Shown here: one piece after another, positions 8,065-15,917 of the stretch
How positions within the stretch are numbered: the first letter of the stretch is position 1
Layout of the letters: each line of letters begins with the position of its first letter
Source of the DNA: WHSW01 sp963767475
Lineage (GTDB): Bacteria > Actinomycetota > Thermoleophilia > Solirubrobacterales > 70-9
Assembly: GCA_963767475.1 (NCBI GenBank)
Contig: CAVYEI010000002.1
Location: forward strand, 806,001 to 870,000
Reading direction: 5' to 3'
DNA: 64,000 nucleotides
Made by a program: the position numbers and the translations under genes
The notes under the pieces: model-generated
The model's database searches: none
Seen by the model: the letters and a program-made list of their open reading frames with translations, nothing else
Told to the model about the DNA's origin: nothing

Positions 8065-9222
8065 ATGCCGACCGAAGAGCAGGTGACCGAGGCGCTGCGC
8101 GCCGTGATCGACCCCGAGCTGCGCCGCTCGATCGTCGATCTGGGCATGGTGCGCTCGATCGAGATCCGCGACTCGGGCAAGGTCGAGGTGGTCGTCTCGC
8201 TGACCACCGCGGGCTGCCCGATCCGCAACCACTTCCAGCAGGCCGTGGCCTCGAACGTCGCCGCGCTCGACGGGGTGACCGAGGTCGGGGTCGGCTTCGA
8301 CGTGCTTTCCGACGAGGAGAAGGGCCGGCTGCAGCAGGCGCTCGGCCGCCCCGGTGGCCTGCCCGAGGGTGCGCTGGCGGCGGTCAAGAACGTGATCTGC
8401 GTCGCCTCCGGCAAGGGCGGCGTCGGCAAGTCGACGATGACCGCCAACCTGGCCGCGGCGCTGCAGGCGGAGGGCCACTCCGCCGGCGCCCTCGACGCCG
8501 ACGTCTACGGCTACTCGATCCCGCGCATGCTCGGGGTCGACGAGAAGCCCGACGTCAACGGCGAGCGCAAGATCATCCCGCCGGTCAACGCCGCCGGGAT
8601 CAAGGTGATGTCGATCGGCTTCTTTCTCGAGAGCAACGCGGCGGTCGTCTGGCGCGGTCCGATGCTGCACAAGGCGATCCAGCAGTTCCTCGAGGACGTC
8701 GCCTGGGATGAGCTCGACTACCTGCTGCTCGACCTGCCTCCGGGCACCGGAGACGTGTCGATGACGCTCGCCCAGCTGCTTCCCCAGGCGCGCGTGATCG
8801 TGGTCACGACACCGCAGCCCGCGGCGCAGTCGGTTGCCAGGCGCGCCGCCGACATGGCGGCGAAGGTCGATCTCGAGGTTCTCGGCGTGATCGAGAACAT
8901 GTCGGGATTTACGACGCCGGACGGGCAGCGATTCACGATCTTCGGCGAGGGCGGCGGCCAGCAGCTCGCCGACGAGCTCGACGTGCCGCTGCTCGGCAAG
9001 GTGCCGCTCTCCGAGGAGCTGCGCGTCCACGCCGACGCGGGGACGCCGCTGGTGCTCGCCGATCCGGACGCGCCCGCCTCGGTGGCGATCCGCTCGGCGG
9101 CGCGGGGAATTGTCGCGATGACCCCCCACGAGCTGCCTGTGATGCAGGCCGAGACACCTTCAGCGCCCGCCCTGCCGACGATCGGCGGCACCGAGCTCCC
9201 GGTCGTCCAGGTCCAGGGCTAA
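8065..9222 (+). CDS. mrp: Mrp/ApbC-type P-loop ATPase, iron-sulfur cluster carrier
   Basis: 385 residues. Residues 1 to about 80 form a MIP18/DUF59 domain (TEALRAVIDPELRRSIVDLG). The ATPase domain follows, with the deviant Walker A GKGGVGKS at 116-123 and LLLDLPPGTGD at the switch region. Family members load or transfer Fe-S clusters in the cytosol. The CxxC pair found in enterobacterial ApbC at the motif after ENMS is absent here (ENMSGFTTPDGQ); I recall mycobacterial Mrp having a similar cysteine-free loop, so this is likely lineage-typical. Start 8065 is favoured because GAAGG (8052-8056) lies eight bases upstream; ATG 8059 is possible. Confidence 0.9.
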   Translation: MPTEEQVTEALRAVIDPELRRSIVDLGMVRSIEIRDSGKVEVVVSLTTAGCPIRNHFQQAVASNVAALDGVTEVGVGFDVLSDEEKGRLQQALGRPGGLPEGALAAVKNVICVASGKGGVGKSTMTANLAAALQAEGHSAGALDADVYGYSIPRMLGVDEKPDVNGERKIIPPVNAAGIKVMSIGFFLESNAAVVWRGPMLHKAIQQFLEDVAWDELDYLLLDLPPGTGDVSMTLAQLLPQARVIVVTTPQPAAQSVARRAADMAAKVDLEVLGVIENMSGFTTPDGQRFTIFGEGGGQQLADELDVPLLGKVPLSEELRVHADAGTPLVLADPDAPASVAIRSAARGIVAMTPHELPVMQAETPSAPALPTIGGTELPVVQVQG

Positions 9223-9301
9223 CCGCACCCCGCTGATGTTCTCGCTGCGGGCGAGCAAGTCGGGGTAGGCTGGCCGGACTACTCGGGAAGGGAGCCTCGG
9301 G

Positions 9302-9499
9302 ATGGCAAAGCGGTTGCGGAGAAGCGTCGGTTTGCATGAACCGGCAGTGCCGGCGAACAACGAATTCGGCCAGGTGTCACTCGCACGCGGTACCGGCGCG
9401 GCGCGGACGACGGCGATCGTGCACGCGGTCCCGATCATGCTCACGCCGGGCGGCACCTGCTCGTTCCAGGCCCACGTGATCCTGACGCCGAGCGGATAA
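9302..9499 (+). CDS. small hypothetical protein, doubtful
   Basis: A 65-residue frame beginning ATG GCA AAG, preceded by a good purine-rich site (GGGAAGGGAG) seven bases upstream and by a TAGGCT box at 9266-9271. The protein has a basic N-terminus and an uncharged C-terminus (IMLTPGGTCSFQAHVILTPSG), with no signal peptide or known motif. Without it the stretch 9223-9514 would be empty. Its reality rests on the signals in front of it, not on family evidence. Confidence 0.35.
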   Translation: MAKRLRRSVGLHEPAVPANNEFGQVSLARGTGAARTTAIVHAVPIMLTPGGTCSFQAHVILTPSG

Positions 9500-9514
9500 A
9501 TAGCCGCGCACCCG

Positions 9515-10336
9515 GTGGACCCGAGGCTCGAGCTCAACCGGACCTGGTGGGACGAGCGCGTCCCGATCCACGTCGGCAGCACCTTCTACGACGTCGAGGG
9601 CTTTCGCGCCGGCGGCTCGACCCTGCGAGCGTTCGAGCTCGAGGAGGTCGGGGACGTCGCCGGCAAGCGCGTCGCCCATCTGCAGTGCCACTTCGGCCTC
9701 GACTCGCTCTCCTGGGCGCGGGCGGGAGCTTCGGTGGCCGGGCTGGACTTCTCCGGGCCCGCGGTCGAGGCGGCGAACTCGCTGGCGGCGGAGACGGGCC
9801 TCGACGCCCGCTTCGTCCAGGCCGACGTCTACGACGCCGCCGAGGCGCTCGGGGGCGAGCTCTTCGACGTCGTCTACACCGGCCTCGGGGCGCTCAACTG
9901 GCTGCCCGACCTGCCACGCTGGGCGGAGGTGGTCGCGTCGCTGATCGACGAGGGCGGCTTTCTCTACCTGAGCGAGTTCCACCCCTTCACCTGGGTGTTC
10001 GCCGACACCGACCTGAGCGTCGACCTCGGCTACTTCCATGACCCCGAGGGGATCTCGTTCGATGACGACGAGCAGGGCAGCTACGCCGAGATCGAGCTCC
10101 CGACCCGCAACAACGCCACCCGCGAGTGGGCGCACCCGCTCGCCGACGTGGTCTCCGCGGTCCTCGGCGCCGGCCTGCGGCTCGAGCTCCTGCACGAGCA
10201 CGACTACACCCTCTTCCCCCGCTTCCCCCACCTCGAGCTCGACACCGAGACGCTCAGCGCCGGGGTCGTCTACCGCCAGCCCGACGGTGAGCCGAAGCTG
10301 CCGCTGATGTACTCGTTGCGGGCTCGGCGCGTCTAG
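9515..10336 (+). CDS. class I SAM-dependent methyltransferase
   Basis: 273 residues. The Rossmann-like SAM site is HLQCHFGLDSLSWARAGASV (motif I region) followed by GLDFSGPAVEAA (acidic loop) and ADVYD; the later FDVVYTGLGALNWLPDL matches motif IV. The start is GTG at 9515, near residues typical of this subfamily (LELNRTWWDERVPIHVGSTFY). The methyl acceptor is unknown. It stands alone, ending six bases before the convergent lipoprotein gene. The motif I Cys-His form is common in this actinobacterial subfamily as I recall it. Confidence 0.8.
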   Translation: MDPRLELNRTWWDERVPIHVGSTFYDVEGFRAGGSTLRAFELEEVGDVAGKRVAHLQCHFGLDSLSWARAGASVAGLDFSGPAVEAANSLAAETGLDARFVQADVYDAAEALGGELFDVVYTGLGALNWLPDLPRWAEVVASLIDEGGFLYLSEFHPFTWVFADTDLSVDLGYFHDPEGISFDDDEQGSYAEIELPTRNNATREWAHPLADVVSAVLGAGLRLELLHEHDYTLFPRFPHLELDTETLSAGVVYRQPDGEPKLPLMYSLRARRV

Positions 10337-10342
10337 CCGCGC

Positions 10343-10759
10343 TCAGCCCTCGACCCGCCGCAGGATCACGCGTACCTCGCCGGGCACTCCGTCGGCGCCT
10401 TCGAAGCGATAGTTCGCGAGGTGCTCACTGACCGGGTCGCCGACCTCGTCGACCCGGTCGACCTGGACGACCAGCTTCCGCGAGCTGCGCCATCGAAGCG
10501 CGTAGACGGGCCCGGTCGTCGCCACGACCACCGTCTCGTCGCCGGCCTCGTCGGCGGGCTTCAGCCGCACCTCCTGCTCGAGCGATCCGGCCGCGCCTCC
10601 ACAGGAGATCAGGCGCTCGATCGCGACCAGGCTCTCGTCGGGGGCCAGCTTGACGGTGTCGGTGCGCGTGCAGTCGACAGGCGTGCACCCGCCGAGGGTG
10701 AGGATGAATGCGACGCCGCAGGCCGCGGGCAGCGACCAGCTCGTCGGCGGCCGACGGAT
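10343..10759 (-). CDS. putative lipoprotein, start codon unclear
   Basis: An open frame follows the ferredoxin stop codon directly and in the same frame. It reads IRRPPTSWSLPAACGVAFIL then TLGGC, a basic N-end, hydrophobic core and lipobox-like LGGC, then a Cys- and Thr-containing 110-residue domain ending REVRVILRRVEG-like. That architecture is a lipoprotein to be anchored at the membrane. No ATG, GTG or TTG lies between the stop and the lipobox: candidates are ATC right after the stop or CTG at 10732. GTG at 10570 would leave a 75-residue piece without signal. Either a rare start, stop-codon readthrough or a sequence error is involved. Function unknown. Confidence 0.45.
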   Translation of the reverse strand: MRRPPTSWSLPAACGVAFILTLGGCTPVDCTRTDTVKLAPDESLVAIERLISCGGAAGSLEQEVRLKPADEAGDETVVVATTGPVYALRWRSSRKLVVQVDRVDEVGDPVSEHLANYRFEGADGVPGEVRVILRRVEG

Positions 10760-11023
10760 CTACTTGCCGGCGAAGTACTCGGCGTTGATCGGCGTGTACT
10801 TCTGCCACTCCTCGGGGAGTTGGTCCTCGGCGAAGCAGGCGTCGACCGGGCACGCTTCGACGCAGGCATCGCAGTCGATGCACTCGTCGGGATCGATATA
10901 CAGCTGCTCGACGTTGTCGTAGTCGGGCTCGTCCGGGGTCGGGTGGATGCAGTCGACCGGGCACACCTCGACACAGGAGTTGTCCTTCTGGCCGATACAG
11001 GGTTCGGCGATGACGTAAGCCAA
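10760..11023 (-). CDS. fdxA: 7Fe ferredoxin, FdxA type
   Basis: 87 residues. Cys9, Cys17 and Cys21-Pro give the C-x7-C-x3-CP pattern of a [3Fe-4S] site, and CIDCDACVEACP (from Cys48) gives the C-x2-C-x2-C-x3-CP pattern of the [4Fe-4S] site. The C-terminal tail (WQKYTPINAEYFAGK) is conserved in actinobacterial 7Fe ferredoxins. It carries single electrons in the cytosol, for example to cytochromes P450 or oxidoreductases; a P450 gene lies 5 kb away, but no direct link is shown. ATG at 11023. Confidence 0.95.
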   Translation of the reverse strand: MAYVIAEPCIGQKDNSCVEVCPVDCIHPTPDEPDYDNVEQLYIDPDECIDCDACVEACPVDACFAEDQLPEEWQKYTPINAEYFAGK

Positions 11024-11106
11024 GGTCTATGCCCCTTTCTGGTCGTTCCTGGTCGTCGGTGTCTTCTTCGGCCGCCCGGGATGCCGTCGAGCGGAGCCGC
11101 GCATTC

Positions 11107-11112
11107 TAGAGT
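11107..11112 (+). promoter_or_regulatory. -10 box of a leaderless promoter
   Basis: TAGAGT is placed six bases before the ATG at 11119, with no room for a ribosome binding site. Confidence 0.5.
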
Positions 11113-11118
11113 GCGGGA

Positions 11119-12006
11119 ATGATCCTCGTGACCGGCGCCACGGGAACGGTCGGGCAGGCGCTCGTGCCGAAGCTGCTCGAACGCGGCGACGACGTCCGCG
11201 TGCTGGTCCGCGACCCGCGCAAGCTCGGCCGGCTGCGGGTCGAGGTGCGGATCGCGCTCGGCGATCTGACCGAGCTCGGCGATCCCCGGGTGCTGCGCCA
11301 GGCGCTGCGCGGGGTCGACACCGTGATCCACCTGGCGGCGGCGATCCGCGACCAGCCGCACGCCACCGTCGAGGAGCTCAACGGCCTCGCCACCGCGCGC
11401 CTGCTGCGGGCCGTCGAGCGCGCCGGAATCGGGCGCTTCGTCTTCTTCTCGGCGATCGGCGCGACCGAGTTTCAGCGCACCCGATTCTTCCGCGCCAAGG
11501 CGCTCGCAGAGCGAGCGGTGCTCGCATCGGAGCTCGAGGCGACCGTGTTCGCCCCCTCGATCGTCTACGACCGCGACGACCCCTGGGTGACGACGATGCG
11601 CCGGCTGGCGTTGCTGCCGGCGCTGCCGATCTCGGGCGAGGGTGAGTCTGCCTACCAGCCGATCTGGGCCGATGACGTCGCCCGTTGCGTCGCCGCCGAG
11701 GTCAGCCACACCGACGGCGGCGGCTCGCGGCGGCTCGAGCTCGCCGGCCCGGAGACGCTCACCTACGACCAGATCGCGCACCTGATCGCCCGCTCGGCCG
11801 GCCGCGACCGGCCGCTGGTCCACGTGCCGCTGGGCCTGGTGCGATATGGACTTGCCGGGCTGCGCCGGGTGGTCGGCGACGCCGTCTTCGCCACCTGGGA
11901 GGAAGCGGAGCTGATGGAGGTGCCGATGGTCTCCGAGCGCGGGACCGCCGACGCCGAGGCGCTCGGGGTCGAGCCCCGGCGGATGGGCGAGGTGCTGGGC
12001 GCATAG
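11119..12006 (+). CDS. NAD(P)-binding epimerase-like protein, NDUFA9/atypical SDR family
   Basis: 295 residues. The Rossmann dinucleotide motif is GATGTVG at residues 6-12 at the very N-terminus, followed by LVRDP (NADP-type basic residue), HLAAAIRD and FFSAIGAT. The YxxxK pair of classical SDRs is not kept (FQRTRFFRAKALAE occupies the region), as in atypical SDRs related to the complex I subunit NDUFA9, which bind NADPH or modify sugars or quinones. The start fits a leaderless mRNA. The stop is immediately followed by the ATG of the next gene, so the two are cotranscribed. Confidence 0.8.
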   Translation: MILVTGATGTVGQALVPKLLERGDDVRVLVRDPRKLGRLRVEVRIALGDLTELGDPRVLRQALRGVDTVIHLAAAIRDQPHATVEELNGLATARLLRAVERAGIGRFVFFSAIGATEFQRTRFFRAKALAERAVLASELEATVFAPSIVYDRDDPWVTTMRRLALLPALPISGEGESAYQPIWADDVARCVAAEVSHTDGGGSRRLELAGPETLTYDQIAHLIARSAGRDRPLVHVPLGLVRYGLAGLRRVVGDAVFATWEEAELMEVPMVSERGTADAEALGVEPRRMGEVLGA

Positions 12007-12432
12007 ATGTTCGGCCTCGGACGCTCCGGGACGTTCAAGCCCGAGCGGCTGCGCGAACTCGAGGGCGAGGGGCTCGTGTTCTGCGAGGAGCGCCTTCGTG
12101 GGCGCCTCACCTACATGCACTTCCGCGCGCCGGGCCGGCGCTTCCACGGCAAGGTCACGCCGCTTCGCCTCGGGCTCGCGCTGACCGAGAAGCGGTTCGT
12201 GATCGTCACCGGGCTGTTGCGGCGCGAGCTCGCCAACTCCGAGTTCGACAGCCCGCACCTCGCCGCGCTCGAGATCTCGCTCGAGGGCGAGGACACGGTC
12301 GCGATCCGCATCGACTATGACCGGATGGGCGAGCCGAGCGTTTCGGGGGAGCTCACGATCCGCCTGACGACGCCGAGCGCGGCGCTGGTCGTCGACCAGC
12401 TGCGCGAGCGGATCGGCGCCGGGACGAGGTAG
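12007..12432 (+). CDS. hypothetical protein cotranscribed with the epimerase
   Basis: 141 residues starting directly after the TAG of the upstream gene. No recognised family. The predicted pattern is mostly beta strands (VTPLRLGLALTEKRFVIVTG, VAIRIDYDRMGEPSVSGELTIRL) ending in an amphipathic helix (ALVVDQLRERIGAG), which resembles a small PH-like or GRAM-like barrel. No signal peptide. It ends abutting the convergent CDGSH gene, the two stop codons being adjacent at 12430-12435. Confidence 0.7.
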   Translation: MFGLGRSGTFKPERLRELEGEGLVFCEERLRGRLTYMHFRAPGRRFHGKVTPLRLGLALTEKRFVIVTGLLRRELANSEFDSPHLAALEISLEGEDTVAIRIDYDRMGEPSVSGELTIRLTTPSAALVVDQLRERIGAGTR

Positions 12433-12717
12433 TTACTCGTCCTTGTAGCCGGGGCCGCCGGGCCCGGTCTGCCAGGCCGGATCCGAGACCCGCTCGCAGG
12501 CGGTGAACCCGTTGCGCTTGTGTGTGCCGTCGCAAAACGGCTTCGTGTTCGAGCCGCCGCAGCGGCAGAGAGCAACGAAACCGCCCGACGGGATCCTCTT
12601 TTTGTCCAGGTCGTAGGGCGTGCCATCGGCGTCGACCACGCGCACCGAGCCATAAACGCGGTACGGGCCGCTCTCGCGGACGACGATCTCCACCTCGGGC
12701 TCGTTCTTTGCCTCCAT
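12433..12717 (-). CDS. CDGSH iron-sulfur domain protein
   Basis: 94 residues. The signature CRCGGSNTKPFCDGTH matches C-x-C-x2-(S/T)-x3-P-x-C-D-G-(S/A/T)-H exactly, the three-Cys one-His ligand set of a redox-active [2Fe-2S] cluster. The N-terminal half (PYRVYGSVRVVDADG) is the usual strand region of bacterial members. Role is electron transfer or cluster donation, not further defined. ATG 12717 was chosen because the frame upstream has no conserved character and TATAAC sits seven bases ahead, as for a leaderless start. Confidence 0.9.
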   Translation of the reverse strand: MEAKNEPEVEIVVRESGPYRVYGSVRVVDADGTPYDLDKKRIPSGGFVALCRCGGSNTKPFCDGTHKRNGFTACERVSDPAWQTGPGGPGYKDE

Positions 12718-12723
12718 GGCCGC

Positions 12724-12732
12724 TGTTATAGT
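12724..12732. promoter_or_regulatory. overlapping divergent -10 boxes
   Basis: On the plus strand TGTTATAGT (12724-12732) is an extended -10 for the multicopper oxidase gene; on the minus strand TATAAC (12730-12725) serves the CDGSH gene. The two boxes share bases, so polymerase can occupy only one direction at a time. Confidence 0.5.
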
Positions 12733-12773
12733 CGCGCCGTCGGACCTCGTCGGTCTACCAGGGAGGTAGAAAC

Positions 12774-14324
12774 TTGGGCTCGCGGCGCACACTCTGGATC
12801 GCAATCTGCGTGGCGATCGCCCTTCCCGTCGCTCACCAAACGCTCCCCCACGAGGGTCTGCACCACACTCTCGGACTCGGTGGCGACGGAGTCGCCACCG
12901 CCGAGGCCCATGGCCACCTCTCGTCGAGCACGATCGACCCGTCCATCTACCGGGCGGCCGGCGGCCGCAGCGAGTGCCCCGCCAACCGCGACAACATGAT
13001 CCACGATTCCTTCCCGGAGCCCACCTACCTGTTCAGCGAGGACGGGGTCCTGGACGTCGACCTGACCGCAGAGCTGCAGCCGACCCAGATCAACGGCCAG
13101 AGCATCCGGACGAGCTCGTACAACGGCGAGTTCCCAGGGCCGACCTGGGTCGCGTGTCCCGGCGACCAGATCAACGTCCACGTTCAGAACAACCTCGTCG
13201 CCGCCAACTACACGGGAATGCACCCGGGCGAGACCAATCTCCACACGCACGGCTTCCACGTCTCGCCGCACGTCCCCGGCGACAACGTCTTCCGCACGAT
13301 CCTTCCCGGGGGCGACTTCCAGTACCAGTACAACCTGCCGGTCGACCACCCGCCGGGCGCCTACTGGTACCACCCGCACCTGCACGGCCAGACCAACCCC
13401 CAGGTCTTCGCCGGGATGGCGGGCGCGATCATCATCCAGGGCGGCCTCGACGACGACCCCGAGTACGCGAGCATCGGCACCCGCGATCTGGTGATCCAGG
13501 AGACGGCGGTCGGGCCGGCCGGCGAGACCCTTCCCTTCCCGGGCGGCTCCGCCGCGAAGTTCTACGTCAACGGCGAGCTCACCCCGGAGATCCCGATCGA
13601 GCCCGGCGAGCTGCAGCGCTGGCGGATCTACAACGCCAGCTCCGGCCAGTTCCTGAAGCTCCAGCTCTCCGGCAGCTCGTTCCAGCTCCTCGCCCGCGAC
13701 GGCAACTACGTCGACCACAAGGAGCGCCAGCAGGTGATGACGATCGCGCCCTCGTCGCGGCGCGAGGTCCTCGTCCGGGGCGGCACCGCGGGGACCTACG
13801 AGCTCCTCAATCTGCAGTTCAACCCGACCCCGACGGCCACCCAGCCTCAGCAGACGCTGGCGAACGTGGTCTCCTCCGGCGACAACGTCGACGACCCGAA
13901 GACACCTCGCCACGTCGCAGACCTCGAGGATCTGCGCGACGACCACGTAGATCAGCGCCACAAGCTGGTCTACAGCCAGGCCCCGCCGAACTTCTACATC
14001 AACGGCGAGCAGTTCAGCGACAGCGATCTCACTCCCGACGAGACGATGACGCTGAACGACGTCGAGCAGTGGAAGATCGAGAACACGACGACCTTCTGGC
14101 ACACCTTCCACATCCACATCAACGACTACCAGGTGACCAAGATCAACGGCCAGCGGGTCCACGGGCTCAACTACGACGACGACGTCTCGATCCCGCCCGG
14201 CGGCAGCGTCACGATGCGCACCCGGCCGACCGACTTCACCGGCAAGTTCGTCTACCACTGCCACGTCCTCGGCCACGAGGACGCCGGGATGATGGGCATC
14301 GTGCGGGTCCAGCCCGACAAGTAG
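12774..14324 (+). CDS. secreted multicopper oxidase
   Basis: 516 residues with a signal peptide containing a twin-arginine-like start (SRRTLWIAICVAIALPVA). Copper ligands are all present: HTHGFH at 157-162, WYHPHLHG at 198-205, HTFHIH at 443-448 and HCHVLGHEDAGMM at 495-507. The type 1 copper ligands would be His443, Cys496, His501 and Met506. Three cupredoxin domains are implied. Such enzymes oxidise metals (Cu, Fe, Mn) or phenols outside the membrane with reduction of oxygen. Start codon is TTG, preceded by GGGAGG. A His-rich stretch after the signal (LPHEGLHHTLGL) may bind metal. Confidence 0.92.
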   Translation: MGSRRTLWIAICVAIALPVAHQTLPHEGLHHTLGLGGDGVATAEAHGHLSSSTIDPSIYRAAGGRSECPANRDNMIHDSFPEPTYLFSEDGVLDVDLTAELQPTQINGQSIRTSSYNGEFPGPTWVACPGDQINVHVQNNLVAANYTGMHPGETNLHTHGFHVSPHVPGDNVFRTILPGGDFQYQYNLPVDHPPGAYWYHPHLHGQTNPQVFAGMAGAIIIQGGLDDDPEYASIGTRDLVIQETAVGPAGETLPFPGGSAAKFYVNGELTPEIPIEPGELQRWRIYNASSGQFLKLQLSGSSFQLLARDGNYVDHKERQQVMTIAPSSRREVLVRGGTAGTYELLNLQFNPTPTATQPQQTLANVVSSGDNVDDPKTPRHVADLEDLRDDHVDQRHKLVYSQAPPNFYINGEQFSDSDLTPDETMTLNDVEQWKIENTTTFWHTFHIHINDYQVTKINGQRVHGLNYDDDVSIPPGGSVTMRTRPTDFTGKFVYHCHVLGHEDAGMMGIVRVQPDK

Positions 14325-14357
14325 AGCCCGCGCTCGTAGGACCTAGCCTTCCCCTCG

Positions 14358-15917
14358 ATGCCGGGCAGTTCCGAGAAGCAGCGGTGGCTGGTGCTCGCCG
14401 CCGCCACGCTGGCGCTCGGGATGATGACGATCGACACCTCGATCGTCCGCGTCGCACTGCCGACGATCCAGCGCGAGCTCGACGCCTCCGACGTCTCCCA
14501 GCAATGGATCGTCAACGCCTACCTGCTGACGATGGGCACGTTCGCGATCGCCGGTGGACGGGCCGGGGACCTGCTCGGACGCAGGCGCGTGTTCCAGGTC
14601 GGCGTCGTCGTCTTCATCAGCGGCTCGATGCTCTGCGGCCTCGCCCCCTCGACCGGGGTCCTGATCGCGGCTCGCGCGCTGCAGGGGGTCGGCGCCGCGA
14701 TCATGACCCCCGGCAACGTGGCGATGGTCACCGACGCCTTCGCCGGGCGCTCGCTCGGGCGCCCGATGGGGGTGCTGACCGGGGTCGCGAGCATCGGGGT
14801 CTCTGCCGGAGCACTGGTCGGCGGGCTGCTGATCGACGTCGCCGGCTGGCGCTGGATCTTCTTCATCAACGTGCCGATCTCGGCGATCGTCCTCGTCCTC
14901 GTCGCCCGCTACGTACCCGAGCGGCGCGGCGAGCGGACCGGCTTCGACATTCCCGGGCTGACGACGCTGGCGATCGGGCTCACCGCGCTGACGCTGGGCC
15001 TGATGGAGGCGCCGGCACTCGGCTGGGGCTCGGCGGGGACGATCGGGCTGATCACCGGGGCCATCCTGGTGCTGGCGATATGGCTTCGGATCGAGGCGCG
15101 CGAGCCCCATCCGCTGGTCGACCCGAGCGTCCTCCGGGGTCCGATGCTGGGGGCGAACTTCGTCGCCTTCTGCGTTCCCTTCGTGCTCGTCGGGCTCTCC
15201 GTTTTGCTCGCGATCTACCTCCAGACCGTGCTCGGCTACTCGGCGCTGGCGACAGGTGCGCTGCTGCTGCCGATGACGATCCCGCTGTTCGTCGGCTCGC
15301 TGATCGCCGGCTGGCTGCTGGCGCGGATCGGAGCCCGGACGCTGGTCACCACGGGGATGCTCGGTGCCGCGGCGGGCGTGTTCCTGGTCGGGGTCGGAAC
15401 CAGCGGATCCGAGTACCTGCCGCTGCTGCCCGGGATGATCCTGTTCGGGTTCGGCGCCGCGATCGCGCTGCCCTCGATGACCGCCGCGATCATGGGCAGC
15501 GCGACGGCGCTCAATCGCGGCATGGTCTCTGGCGTCTACAACACGGCGCGGCTGGTCGGCGGCACCCTCGGCCTGGCGGTGATGGGCTCGATGCTCGCCA
15601 CCCTGGAGGCGAGCAAGCTCGACGCCGAGCAGGCGGATGGCTCGCTCACGGGTGTCGAGGAGACCCACATCCACAACCTGCTCGCCGGTGGCCAGGCGGG
15701 TGAGCAGGCGCTCTCCGGCCTCTCCAGCCAGGAGGCCGCCCAGGTCCAGGAGGACGCGCGCGCCGTCTTCGACTCGGCCTTCGCCTCGACCCTGAAGCTG
15801 TCGGCGGCGGTCGCCGCCGCCGGCGCCGTCGTCGCCTTCGCGATCATCCCGCGCCTGCGGGCCCCACCCGCGGTCGAGGTCCCGGTCGAGGCCCAGGTCG
15901 GAAGCGACGTCGCCTAG
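14358..15917 (+). CDS. MFS transporter, DHA2 (EmrB/QacA) family, 14 TM
   Basis: 519 residues, about 14 hydrophobic segments. Family marks include DTSIVRVALPTIQREL in helix 1, the loop motif GRAGDLLGRRRVF between helices 2 and 3, and the motif C region GVSAGALVGGLL. Proteins of this family export drugs, dyes or other amphipathic compounds using the proton gradient. A TAGCCT box at 14344-14349 lies eight bases before the ATG. It converges on the P450 operon, and the two stop codons share the palindrome CTAG at 15914-15917. Whether it exports the product of that operon is speculation. Confidence 0.9.
   Translation: MPGSSEKQRWLVLAAATLALGMMTIDTSIVRVALPTIQRELDASDVSQQWIVNAYLLTMGTFAIAGGRAGDLLGRRRVFQVGVVVFISGSMLCGLAPSTGVLIAARALQGVGAAIMTPGNVAMVTDAFAGRSLGRPMGVLTGVASIGVSAGALVGGLLIDVAGWRWIFFINVPISAIVLVLVARYVPERRGERTGFDIPGLTTLAIGLTALTLGLMEAPALGWGSAGTIGLITGAILVLAIWLRIEAREPHPLVDPSVLRGPMLGANFVAFCVPFVLVGLSVLLAIYLQTVLGYSALATGALLLPMTIPLFVGSLIAGWLLARIGARTLVTTGMLGAAAGVFLVGVGTSGSEYLPLLPGMILFGFGAAIALPSMTAAIMGSATALNRGMVSGVYNTARLVGGTLGLAVMGSMLATLEASKLDAEQADGSLTGVEETHIHNLLAGGQAGEQALSGLSSQEAAQVQEDARAVFDSAFASTLKLSAAVAAAGAVVAFAIIPRLRAPPAVEVPVEAQVGSDVA

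Noticed and set aside
12974..15703. Long plus-strand frame across the oxidase and MFS genes
   Set aside because: Off-frame reading of two well-supported genes; the protein is Arg/Pro/Asp-rich with no domain.
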